Shown one piece after another: positions 1 to 5,863 of a stretch of DNA of 8,417 nt. Each line of letters begins with the position of its first letter. Position 1 is the first letter of the stretch. Made by a program: the position numbers and the translations under genes. The notes beneath the pieces are model-generated. The model saw only the letters and a list, made by a program, of their open reading frames with translations. It was not told the DNA's origin and made no database searches. The DNA is from Oscillospiraceae bacterium. GTDB lineage: Bacteria > Bacillota > Clostridia > Oscillospirales > Oscillospiraceae. Where the stretch lies: NCBI GenBank assembly GCA_016296235.1, contig JAEDJR010000082.1:1-8417 (forward strand). Reading direction: 5' to 3'.

Positions 1-1328
1 CCATCCGCCAGACCGCCCTGGCTCTGGGTATGCGGACCGAGGCCTCCGGCAAGTTTGAGAAGGGCCTGGATCCCATGCTCACAGTTCCTGCCGTGCAGCG
101 GGCCTGCGAGCTGGTGGAGCTGCTGAACGCCGGCGACGTGCTGGACGGCATCATTGACGTCATCAACTATGTGCCCCAGCCCAGGACCCTGACCCTGGAG
201 CCGGAGAAGATCAACCGCCTGCTGGGCACCGACATTTCCCGGGAGCAGATGGTGCAGTATCTGGCCAATCTGGAGATTCCCGTGGAGGGCGACACCATTC
301 TGGTTCCCTCCTTCCGTCCCGACCTGAACCTCATGGCCGACATCGCCGAGGAAGTGGGCCGCAGCTACGGCTACAACGAGATCCCCACCACGGCCTTCAA
401 GACCTCCACCCAGGGCGGCTACACCCCCTTCATGCAGACGGAAACCAAGGCCGGCGAGCTGTGCCGCGCCCTGGGCTACAGTGAGATCATCACCTACTCC
501 TTCGTCTCCCCTGCGGTCTTTGACCAGATCCGCCTGCCGTCGGACTCTCCCCTGCGCAGTGCCATGCGGATCCAGAATCCTCTGGGCGAGGACACTTCCA
601 TCATGCGCACCATCGCGCTGCCCTCCATGCTGGAAATTCTCGGCCGCAACAACGCCTACCACAACAAGGCCGTGAAGCTCTACGAGCTGGCCAAAATCTA
701 TCTGCCTGTGGAGGGCCAGTCCCTGCCCGAGGAGCCCAAGATGCTGCTGCTGGGTACCTACGGCGCCGGTGAATCCTTCTTCACCCTGAAGGGCGAAGTG
801 GAGGCCATTTTGTCCGGTCTGCGGATCAAACCCGCCGGCTATACCGCCGTCTCCGACAATCCCTCCTACCATCCCGGCCGCTGCGCCCGCGTCAGTGTGG
901 ACGGTGTGGAAATCGGCTTCATGGGCCAGGTTCATCCCCTGGTCTGCCAGAACTACGGCATCGACGCCGAGGTCTACTGTGCGGAGCTCAACTTCTCCAA
1001 GCTCTTTGAATTGCAGCTGCCGGAGCCCACCTACACGCCCCTGCCCAAGTATCCCGCCGTCACCCGCGACCTGGCTCTGGTCTGCGACGAAAGCCAGACC
1101 GTGGCCCAGGTGGAGCAGTGCATCACCGCCGCCGGCGGCAAGCTGCTGCGGAAGATCAGCCTCTTCGACATCTATCGCGGTAAGGGCGTGCCCGAGGGCA
1201 AGAAGTCCATGGCCTTCTCCCTGGAGCTGCGGGCCGACGACCGTACCCTCACCGACGAGGATTCCGTGGGCGTGGTCAGCAAGATTCTCGACAAACTGGA
1301 GCACGACCTGGGCGTGCAGATCCGCTGA
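1..1328 (+). CDS. pheT: Phenylalanine--tRNA ligase beta subunit, 5'-truncated by the window edge
   Basis: This is the beta chain of the cytosolic alpha2-beta2 enzyme that charges tRNA-Phe with phenylalanine using ATP. The frame is open from base 3 and shows 441 residues; the family is usually about 800, so the N-terminal tRNA-binding and B1 parts lie outside the window. What is visible starts at the end of the B3/4 (editing) domain with the typical stretch around RTEASGKFEKGLDP (bases 30-74). A B5 domain follows (about bases 180-390) with the acidic residues of RPDLNLMADIAEEVGRSYGY, then the catalytic-like core, and finally an anticodon-binding FDX-ACB domain (about bases 1041-1325, YPAVTRDLALV to the end). 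The methionine codon at base 30 is internal, not the start. The partner pheS would be expected upstream. The next gene starts 9 bases after the stop, so the two are probably cotranscribed. Confidence 0.97.
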   Translation, partial: IRQTALALGMRTEASGKFEKGLDPMLTVPAVQRACELVELLNAGDVLDGIIDVINYVPQPRTLTLEPEKINRLLGTDISREQMVQYLANLEIPVEGDTILVPSFRPDLNLMADIAEEVGRSYGYNEIPTTAFKTSTQGGYTPFMQTETKAGELCRALGYSEIITYSFVSPAVFDQIRLPSDSPLRSAMRIQNPLGEDTSIMRTIALPSMLEILGRNNAYHNKAVKLYELAKIYLPVEGQSLPEEPKMLLLGTYGAGESFFTLKGEVEAILSGLRIKPAGYTAVSDNPSYHPGRCARVSVDGVEIGFMGQVHPLVCQNYGIDAEVYCAELNFSKLFELQLPEPTYTPLPKYPAVTRDLALVCDESQTVAQVEQCITAAGGKLLRKISLFDIYRGKGVPEGKKSMAFSLELRADDRTLTDEDSVGVVSKILDKLEHDLGVQIR

Positions 1329-1337
1329 GGTGCGCAT

Positions 1338-1961
1338 ATGAGTGAATATTCTGTCCCGGATTTTGGTAGAATTACCAATACCAAAGTCTACGGCCTGGAT
1401 GAGAGCATCATCCGCGCCAAGTATCCCATGTCCACGGACATTTCCAAGCTCACCAGCCAGGTGACCAAGGGCATTCTGGCCCTGGCCGGCTGCGAAAAGG
1501 GCACCGGCCACGACAACTGGCTCAACGGTGTGCTGGTGCAGTTCGATCTGACCTACACCGTCAAGGCCTGGACCGAAGCGGAGCGGTACCACTTCCTGGA
1601 CTTTGTCTCCAGCCAGTCCACCATGCACCGCATCGCCCAGTTTGACCTGGACCAGCAGTACGACGAGCACACCGACCCCCGTTCCATCGCCATCGTCAAG
1701 GAGCTGGTGGCCCGCTACAACGAGACAAAGGATCCGGAGGATTACCTGCGGGTGCTTATGAGCAACCCCTGCGGCTTCCGTCTCACCGCCGGTATGACCA
1801 CCAACTACCGCCAGCTCAAGACCATCTATGCCCAGCGGCGCACCCACCGCCTGCCGGAATGGCGGGAATTCTGCGCCTGGATTGAAACCCTCCCCATGGC
1901 CCAGGACCTGATCCTCGGCGAATTTTCCTCTTTACAAGATGGAGAAAATGCAGTAAGATAA
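1338..1961 (+). CDS. Conserved protein of unknown function, possibly ThyX-like fold
   Basis: The 207-residue protein is not one I can name by function. From memory it resembles a family of about 200-240 residues found in Firmicutes and some of their phages. Marked segments are KGTGHDNWLNGVLVQFDLTY (residues 54-73), a Ser/Gln-rich stretch with SSQSTMHR (91-98), and TTNYRQLKTIYAQRRTHRLP with the following EWREFCAWIETLP (154-186). The last segment recalls the region of flavin-dependent thymidylate synthase ThyX where an aligned helix carries Asn/Tyr and Arg residues, but the diagnostic RHR-x7-S motif is absent, so thymidylate synthase activity cannot be claimed. It is soluble, with no signal peptide or membrane segment. 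The ATG at 1338 has a modest GAGGTG ribosome site overlapping the pheT stop, which supports cotranscription and possible translational coupling with pheT. Confidence 0.85.
   Translation: MSEYSVPDFGRITNTKVYGLDESIIRAKYPMSTDISKLTSQVTKGILALAGCEKGTGHDNWLNGVLVQFDLTYTVKAWTEAERYHFLDFVSSQSTMHRIAQFDLDQQYDEHTDPRSIAIVKELVARYNETKDPEDYLRVLMSNPCGFRLTAGMTTNYRQLKTIYAQRRTHRLPEWREFCAWIETLPMAQDLILGEFSSLQDGENAVR
1931..1959 (+). promoter_or_regulatory. Candidate sigma-A promoter for ireB
   Basis: TTTACA at 1931-1936 and TAAGAT at 1954-1959 are separated by 17 bases, each one or two mismatches from consensus. It lies inside the last codons of the upstream gene and would start transcription near 1966, about 30 bases before the ireB start. 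Cotranscription from pheT is also possible because no terminator separates the genes. Confidence 0.4.
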
Positions 1962-1997
1962 CTATATATGGTATCCTGAGGTAAGGAGGTAGACCGT

Positions 1998-2243
1998 ATG
2001 GAGGATAATACCATTAAGTTCCGGGTTCCGGATGACACCAAGGAAGAGATGAAGGCCATTCTGTCCGCTGTGTATCGTTCTCTCAGCGAAAAGGGATACA
2101 ATCCCATCAATCAGATCGTCGGCTATCTGCTTTCCGAGGATCCGACCTACATCACCAATTACAACAACGCCAGAAGCCTCATCTGTAAGCTGGACCGGGA
2201 TGAGCTTCTCCAGGAGCTGGTCCGGCACTACCTGTTCGACTGA
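1998..2243 (+). CDS. ireB: IreB family regulatory phosphoprotein (UPF0297)
   Basis: The 81-residue product matches the IreB/YrzL (UPF0297) family by length and by its core: an N-terminal TIKFRV segment, then KGYNPINQIVGYLLSEDPTY (residues 33-52), an NNARSLI motif and a C-terminal RDELLQELVRHYL helix. In Enterococcus faecalis IreB is a small cytosolic dimer phosphorylated on N-terminal threonines by the PASTA kinase IreK, and it acts negatively on cephalosporin resistance. Here only Thr5 is present in that N-terminal segment before Thr14. The ATG is preceded by an excellent AAGGAGGT site at 1983-1990. In many Firmicutes the gene sits with alaS, ruvX and a UPF0473 gene; here it is flanked by an unknown gene and a hairpin, so the usual cluster is not present. 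Identification is secure; the role is by family. Confidence 0.95.
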   Translation: MEDNTIKFRVPDDTKEEMKAILSAVYRSLSEKGYNPINQIVGYLLSEDPTYITNYNNARSLICKLDRDELLQELVRHYLFD

Positions 2244-2251
2244 AACCGCCT

Positions 2252-2298
2252 GACATACATGGGAGAGGGCTGCGCCCAGCCCTCTCCCATGTATTGTC
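2252..2298 (+). terminator. Long hairpin after ireB, likely terminator
   Basis: An 18-bp perfect stem (2255-2272 with 2277-2294) closes a 4-base loop CGCC; allowing one bulged T, GACA/TGTC extends it to about 22 bp. It begins 8 bases after the ireB stop. There is no U-tract directly after the stem (a run of six T lies only at 2343-2348), so it is an atypical intrinsic terminator, or a 3'-end stabilising hairpin. Confidence 0.6.
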
Positions 2299-2408
2299 TA
2301 CCCTATGTTGTACCCCTGTCTTTCCAAACCACAACATCCTCTTTTTTCCCAGCATTTGGACCAATTGTAACAATTTGAAATTTATTTTCGGATTATGTCA
2401 ATCATCCG

Positions 2409-2437
2409 TTGACATTTGAAAAACAATGTGTTACAAT
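2409..2437 (+). promoter_or_regulatory. Sigma-A promoter, TTGACA-N17-TACAAT
   Basis: A perfect -35 (2409-2414) and a one-mismatch -10 (2432-2437) at ideal 17-base spacing. Transcription should start near 2444, leaving a leader of about 23 bases with an AGGAGG site (2455-2460). This position rules out an upstream TTG at 2416 as the start of the gene. The AT-rich sequence before it contains a small inverted repeat AATTG-TAA-CAATT at 2363-2375 of unknown meaning. Confidence 0.85.
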
Positions 2438-2466
2438 TTGGTTACATTCTTTACAGGAGGTTCTCA

Positions 2467-2748
2467 ATGGCTGATACACTCACCTATAAGGGCCGTCCCT
2501 TGATGAGAAAGGACAACCTGATTTACTACGGCTCCATGGCCGACAAATACATTGTGATGCTCCAGGTTCTGGAGACCAAGAAAGAGCATGATCTGGATCT
2601 GGCAACCAAGGTTTCCGTCCAGCTGCAGCTCACGGACCCCAATCTCCGCGCGCGGGATCGGGTGGTCAAGAAAAGCGAAAAAGACGGCTTCTACACAGCG
2701 TTGGATGTTGGCTGTGTATGGCTGGAACGGGCACTGGCTTCTAAATAA
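2467..2748 (+). CDS. Conserved 93-residue protein of unknown function
   Basis: A short, soluble 93-residue protein without signal peptide, membrane segment or cysteine cluster. It reads MADTLTYKGRPLMRKDNLIY at the start, then a YGSMADKYIVMLQVLETKK segment (about residues 21-39), a VSVQLQLTDP strand and a C-terminal SALD-like helix (YTALDVGCVWLERAL). I recall similar proteins in Clostridia annotated only as hypothetical; no catalytic or binding motif stands out. The ATG at 2467 is chosen because it lies 6 bases after AGGAGG and downstream of the promoter. It is followed after 29 bases, with no terminator, by the secreted NlpC/P60 hydrolase gene, so they form a two-gene operon. The cytosolic location makes a direct role on the cell wall unlikely; any link to the hydrolase is an inference from position. 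Confidence 0.88.
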   Translation: MADTLTYKGRPLMRKDNLIYYGSMADKYIVMLQVLETKKEHDLDLATKVSVQLQLTDPNLRARDRVVKKSEKDGFYTALDVGCVWLERALASK

Positions 2749-2777
2749 GCCCCTTTTGGAAAGACACGGAGGTACAC

Positions 2778-3680
2778 ATGATGAGACTGACAAAGAGACT
2801 GCTTACGGCTGTTCTGGCCGTCGCCATTCTGGCGTCCATGGTTGTGGGCGCTTCCGCCATTGAACTGAAATCCGGCATCGGCATTGTGGAAGGCAGCGGC
2901 CTTCGGCTGCGGGCCAAGCCCAACACCGATGCGGAAATTCTCGCCAACGCCTCCGTGGGCGACAATGTGGTTGTCATCCGCGAAGTGGACGGCTGGTATC
3001 TGGTGGACTACAATCTGATCATCGGTTACATGTCCAAGGATTATATCACCTTCAAGGAACGGGAAAACGTGGAGCTGGGTTATGGCGTTGTGGAAAGCGG
3101 CTCCGTAAACCTGCGCAGCGGCCCCGGCGTGGACAGCGATCTGCTGGCTACCCTGAAGGAAGGCGAAACCGCCTACATCATCGGCTTCAACTGCGGCTGG
3201 TACAAAGTCCAGTACGAAGGCCAGACCGGTTACATTCGTTCCGATCTGCTGGCCCTGACCGAGGCTCCCAAGTACAACTCCCAGACCGTGGTCGGCGAAG
3301 CTCCCGTGGTGCAGTCCGAGGGTCAGAAGATTGTTGCCAAGGCCAAGGAATTCATGGGTGTCCCCTACGTCTGGGGCGGCACTTCCCCCAAGGGCTTTGA
3401 CTGCTCCGGCTTTACCCAGTATGTGTACAAGCAGCTGGGCTACTCCATCAAGCGCACTGCCGCCCAGCAGCTGACCTGCGGCACCGAGGTGACCAACCTG
3501 CAGCCCGGCGATCTGGTGTTCTTCACCAATACATACGCCACCACTGCCGCGGCCTCCCATGTGGGCATCTACATCGGCGACAACCTGTTTATCCACGCGG
3601 CCAACGGCGGTGTCAAGATCACCAGCCTGGATCACGAATACTACGCTCCCCGCTACATCGGCGCCCGGCGCATTGTGTAA
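2778..3680 (+). CDS. Secreted NlpC/P60 peptidoglycan endopeptidase with two SH3 domains
   Basis: The 300-residue precursor has an N-terminal Sec signal peptide: MMRLTKR positive end, a hydrophobic run to about residue 24, and a likely cleavage after ASA (residue 27). Two bacterial SH3 domains follow (about 33-93 and 102-160), each with the RLRAKPN or NLRSGPG signature and a GYM/GYI end; such domains bind cell-wall peptides. A short linker leads to the NlpC/P60 cysteine peptidase domain (about 183-300) with catalytic Cys209 in GFDCSGF, His261 in SHVGIYIG and a third polar residue at His273. The family cuts gamma-D-Glu to diamino-acid bonds in peptidoglycan stems, acting outside the membrane in wall turnover or daughter-cell separation. 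Two ATGs are adjacent; the GGAGG site at 2768-2772 gives 5 bases to the first and 8 to the second (2781), so the protein may begin one residue later. Confidence 0.95.
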   Translation: MMRLTKRLLTAVLAVAILASMVVGASAIELKSGIGIVEGSGLRLRAKPNTDAEILANASVGDNVVVIREVDGWYLVDYNLIIGYMSKDYITFKERENVELGYGVVESGSVNLRSGPGVDSDLLATLKEGETAYIIGFNCGWYKVQYEGQTGYIRSDLLALTEAPKYNSQTVVGEAPVVQSEGQKIVAKAKEFMGVPYVWGGTSPKGFDCSGFTQYVYKQLGYSIKRTAAQQLTCGTEVTNLQPGDLVFFTNTYATTAAASHVGIYIGDNLFIHAANGGVKITSLDHEYYAPRYIGARRIV

Positions 3681-3695
3681 TCAAGCATATCCAAC

Positions 3696-3729
3696 AAAGC
3701 GTGTCGAACACCCGTTCGGCACGCTTTTT
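3696..3729 (+). terminator. Intrinsic terminator after the NlpC/P60 gene
   Basis: A 14-bp stem (3696-3709 with 3714-3727, one G-T wobble) with a 4-base loop ACCC ends in a run of five T at 3725-3729. It starts 16 bases after the stop codon and ends the 2467-3680 operon. Confidence 0.85.
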
Positions 3730-3739
3730 CTGTCTGTGA

Positions 3740-3862
3740 TCGTCTTCTCGCCCCGCTGCGGCGGGGGCAAGCCCCCGCCCTACGTTGTTATGATGCGACA
3801 TCCCGCAGAGGATACGGACTTCCGCGGCCCCGCTGTGGCCTCGCAATGACAATGCCGGATTC
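3740..3862. repeat. Probable dispersed intergenic repeat, two abutting units
   Basis: This non-coding stretch is much richer in GC than the AT-rich sequence just after it. The first unit holds a tight hairpin at 3760-3779 (arms around GCGGGGGC / GCCCCCGC, loop AA). The second runs from about 3798 to 3851, from CATCCCGCAGAGGATACGGA to CCTCGCAATGACA, and contains a weaker GC-rich fold near 3824-3840. Both wordings (a GGGGGC-AA-GCCCCC hairpin followed by CCTAC, and GGATACGGA...CCTCGCAATGAC) are ones I recall from short repeats scattered between genes in Clostridia. Only one copy of each is in the window, so the repeat status rests on memory, not on copies seen here. Confidence 0.5.
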
Positions 3863-3889
3863 ACATGATATTTTTATGATAAACAGAAT

Positions 3890-3931
3890 ATAACAGTTGA
3901 CAACAGGCGTAAACTGTTATATACTGTTTAC
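3890..3931. promoter_or_regulatory. Inverted repeats over the promoter, candidate GntR operator
   Basis: Two nested inverted repeats lie on the promoter: GTAAAC (3909-3914) with GTTTAC (3926-3931), centred on the -10, and ATAACAGT (3890-3897) with ACTGTTAT (3913-3920), spanning the -35 to -10 spacer. A dimeric repressor bound here would block RNA polymerase. YtrA-type GntR proteins commonly repress their own operon, so the adjacent regulator is the likely ligand; that is inference. Confidence 0.6.
3897..3925 (+). promoter_or_regulatory. Sigma-A promoter of the GntR-ABC operon
   Basis: TTGACA (3897-3902) and TATACT (3920-3925) at 17-base spacing. The start point should fall near 3932, so the leader before the ATG at 3949 is only about 17 bases and holds a GAGGTG ribosome site (3938-3943). 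Confidence 0.85.
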
Positions 3932-3948
3932 AGGATTGAGGTGACAAG

Positions 3949-4320
3949 ATGCAAATTATTCTGAATAACGCTTCCATGATACCGATCTACGAGCAGTTGG
4001 CCGACCAGATCAAAAACCAGATCATTACCGGAAAACTGCAGGAGTCGGAGGCATTGCCCTCCGTGCGAACACTTTCCGGGACGCTGAAAATCAGCGCGCT
4101 TACCGTGAAAAAAGCCTACGACAAGCTGGAGGAAGACGGTTTTGTTGTGACGGTTCACGGAAAAGGAACCTATGTCGCGCCGACCAACCGTGCCCTGGCC
4201 ATGGAGGCAAGGCGAAAAGCCGTAGAGGAGGATTTTGCCAAGGCGCTGGAAAAAGCCCGGGCTGTGGGAATGGAAGCCGGAGAAATCCGGCAGATTCTTG
4301 AGATTTTATTGGAGGAATAG
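3949..4320 (+). CDS. GntR family transcriptional regulator, YtrA subfamily
   Basis: The 123-residue protein has an N-terminal winged helix-turn-helix (about residues 12-77) with the typical IYEQLADQIKNQI helix, the LPSVRTLSGTLKIS recognition region and the wing VTVHGKGTYV. The C-terminal part is only about 45 residues of charged helix (82-123), too short for a FadR- or HutC-type ligand domain, which places it in the YtrA group. Members of that group repress ABC-transporter operons; B. subtilis YtrA and S. aureus PmtR are examples, induced by cell-wall antibiotics or by exported peptides. The same layout is seen here: the ABC ATPase gene begins 3 bases after the stop. Inverted repeats over its own promoter suggest autorepression. 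The inducer cannot be read from the sequence. Confidence 0.94.
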   Translation: MQIILNNASMIPIYEQLADQIKNQIITGKLQESEALPSVRTLSGTLKISALTVKKAYDKLEEDGFVVTVHGKGTYVAPTNRALAMEARRKAVEEDFAKALEKARAVGMEAGEIRQILEILLEE

Positions 4321-4323
4321 GCT

Positions 4324-5169
4324 ATGGTATCTGTACGGAACCTGACAAAAAACTATGGGAGCTTCTCCCTGCATGTCACGCTGGACATTCCTGACGGCAG
4401 GATTACCGGTCTGATCGGTAAAAACGGCGCTGGAAAGAGCACCGTCATCAAATCCATTCTCGGACTGATCCGTCCGGATGGAGGCAGTGTCACGGTGTTT
4501 GGAAAGGATGCGCAGGCGCTGTCGCCGGAGGATAAGCAGCAGTTGGGCGTTGCTCTGTCCGATTCGGGGTTCAGCCAGTACCTGACTCCGGGAGACTGCG
4601 CCAAGATACTGGAGAAAATGTACGGGCATTTTGACAGACGCGCGTTTTTAGAGGCGTGCAGGAGATACGGTCTTCCGGAGAACAAACAGATCCAAAAATT
4701 CTCCACCGGCATGAAAGCAAAGCTGCGCGTATTGGTCGCCATGAGCCACGAAGCAAAGCTTCTGATTATGGACGAACCCACCGCAGGCATGGATGTGGAG
4801 GCCAGAAACGATATTCTGGATATCATCCGTACCTATCTGGCAAAAAAGGAGGATCGTTCCGTTCTGATAACCTCCCATATTGCCGCGGATCTGGAGGGCC
4901 TGTGCGATGACATCTATCTGATCCATCAGGGAAAGATCCTGCTCCACGAGGACACCGACGTGATCCTCTCCGACTATGGGGTTCTGAAGATGGACGAGAA
5001 AACGTTTCAAACGCTGGATCGGAAAACGATCCTGCGATACAAGCCGGAAGCCTTTGGCTACTGCTGCCTGACCAACCAGAAGAGATTCTATCTGGAAAAC
5101 TATCCCGGCATGGTGATCGAAAACTGTGGGATCGATGACCTGATCCTGTTGATGACTGGAGGAAAATAA
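4324..5169 (+). CDS. ABC transporter ATP-binding protein (YtrB/BcrA-like)
   Basis: This 281-residue cytosolic ATPase powers the membrane partner encoded directly after it. Visible motifs are Walker A GKNGAGKST (residues 32-40), a signature loop in the FSTGMKAKL form (126-134) in place of canonical LSGGQ, Walker B LLIMDEPTAGMD (146-157) with catalytic Glu151, and the switch histidine His185 in ITSH. The FS-x-GM signature is usual among the YtrB/BcrA-type exporters, so it does not imply loss of function. About 70 residues follow the core domain, a C-terminal extension typical of this group. The ribosome site GGAGG lies in the last codons of the GntR gene, 3 bases separate the two genes, and the permease starts one base after its stop, so expression is coupled. 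Family members act in export of, or resistance to, peptides and cell-wall antibiotics; the substrate here is unknown. Confidence 0.95.
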   Translation: MVSVRNLTKNYGSFSLHVTLDIPDGRITGLIGKNGAGKSTVIKSILGLIRPDGGSVTVFGKDAQALSPEDKQQLGVALSDSGFSQYLTPGDCAKILEKMYGHFDRRAFLEACRRYGLPENKQIQKFSTGMKAKLRVLVAMSHEAKLLIMDEPTAGMDVEARNDILDIIRTYLAKKEDRSVLITSHIAADLEGLCDDIYLIHQGKILLHEDTDVILSDYGVLKMDEKTFQTLDRKTILRYKPEAFGYCCLTNQKRFYLENYPGMVIENCGIDDLILLMTGGK

Positions 5170-5170
5170 G

Positions 5171-5809
5171 ATGCGTGGATTGATGCAGAAGGATTTGTGC
5201 CTGCTGCTGCAGCGGAGCCGGGTACTGGTGGTTCTGGTGGGCATCGCTGTGCTGATGGGCTTCTCCACCGATGGGTCGTTTGTAATCGGCTATCTGACGA
5301 TGCTGTGTGCCATTCTCACCATCGGTACCATCTCCTATGATGAGTTCGACAACGGATACCCCTTTTTGCTGACGCTTCCGATTACAAAGAAAACCTATGT
5401 AAATGGGAAATACCTGTTCTGCCTGCTGGGCGGACTGGCCGGATGGATTATTTCGGTGGCTATTTTCATTGGCTGCAGCCTGGTGAAGGGAAACGCATTT
5501 GCCCCTTCTGATTTGCTGGAAACCATCGCCTTTATCCCGGTTCTTGGCTTGATTATCGCCTTCATGCTTCCGCTGCAGCTGAAATACGGTGCAGAGAAAA
5601 GCCGTATTGCCATTATGCTCATCGGCGGCGGCGGTTGGGCCCTTGGATTTTTCGGGATGAAGCTGCTGCCCGATACACTGCAGCTCCCTGCCATGGCCGC
5701 CAACATGCGTGATTGTACCGTTGCAGTTGTCCTTGCCGCGATCTGCCTGGCAGCATTTGCCGTCTCCTATCTGGTCAGCTTGCATATCATGGAGAAGAAA
5801 GAGTTCTGA
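5171..5809 (+). CDS. ABC-2 type transporter permease
   Basis: The 212-residue integral membrane protein has about six hydrophobic segments (near residues 17-30, 36-54, 82-103, 117-136, 145-163 and 183-204) and a short charged end (MEKKEF). Between segments two and three lies SYDEFDNGYPFLLTLPITKK with a following YVNGKY, the pattern of the ABC2_membrane_5 family, where this cytoplasmic helix contacts the ATPase. It starts one base after the ATPase stop, with GGAGGA overlapping the end of that gene. A single permease gene implies a homodimeric membrane part with two copies of the ATPase, unlike the larger B. subtilis ytrABCDEF or S. aureus pmtRABCD sets that have two permeases or extra subunits. 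Identification is firm; substrate and direction (probably export) are inferred. Confidence 0.92.
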   Translation: MRGLMQKDLCLLLQRSRVLVVLVGIAVLMGFSTDGSFVIGYLTMLCAILTIGTISYDEFDNGYPFLLTLPITKKTYVNGKYLFCLLGGLAGWIISVAIFIGCSLVKGNAFAPSDLLETIAFIPVLGLIIAFMLPLQLKYGAEKSRIAIMLIGGGGWALGFFGMKLLPDTLQLPAMAANMRDCTVAVVLAAICLAAFAVSYLVSLHIMEKKEF

Positions 5810-5825
5810 CTCACAATCAAAGCAA

Positions 5826-5861
5826 AAAGGAAAGCTCGCACTGAGCTTTCCTTTCCTTTTT
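5826..5861. terminator. Bidirectional terminator between convergent genes
   Basis: A 12-bp perfect stem (5826-5837 with 5843-5854) with loop GCACT. On the plus strand CC and five T follow the stem; on the minus strand a run of T continues directly from it. It lies between the permease stop and the stop of the convergent ArsR-type gene, and can serve both. Confidence 0.85.
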
Positions 5862-5863
5862 GT

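Noticed and set aside
895..1341. Open frame of 148 codons on the plus strand inside pheT
   Set aside because: It is a shadow of pheT in another frame; the product is low-complexity, rich in Ser, Pro, Trp and Arg, with no family resemblance.
2691..3635. Long minus-strand open frame (314 codons) opposite the NlpC/P60 gene
   Set aside because: It is antisense to a secure gene with signal peptide and catalytic motifs; its length follows from GC-rich codon use, and no ribosome site or promoter was seen for it.
3760..3779. GC-rich hairpin considered as a second terminator
   Set aside because: No T run follows on either strand, and a proper terminator already lies at 3696-3729.
3559..3849. Plus-strand open frame running from the NlpC/P60 gene into the repeat region
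   Set aside because: It crosses the operon terminator and the repeat units and has no resemblance to a protein family.
4449..4715. FSTGM signature loop of the ABC ATPase considered as a broken LSGGQ motif
   Set aside because: This form is usual in the YtrB/BcrA group, and Walker A, Walker B and the switch histidine are intact, so it is not evidence of inactivation.
4823..5785. Minus-strand open frame of 320 codons across the ABC genes
   Set aside because: It is opposite two well-supported genes with clear motifs; its product is His/Gln-rich and unlike any known family.
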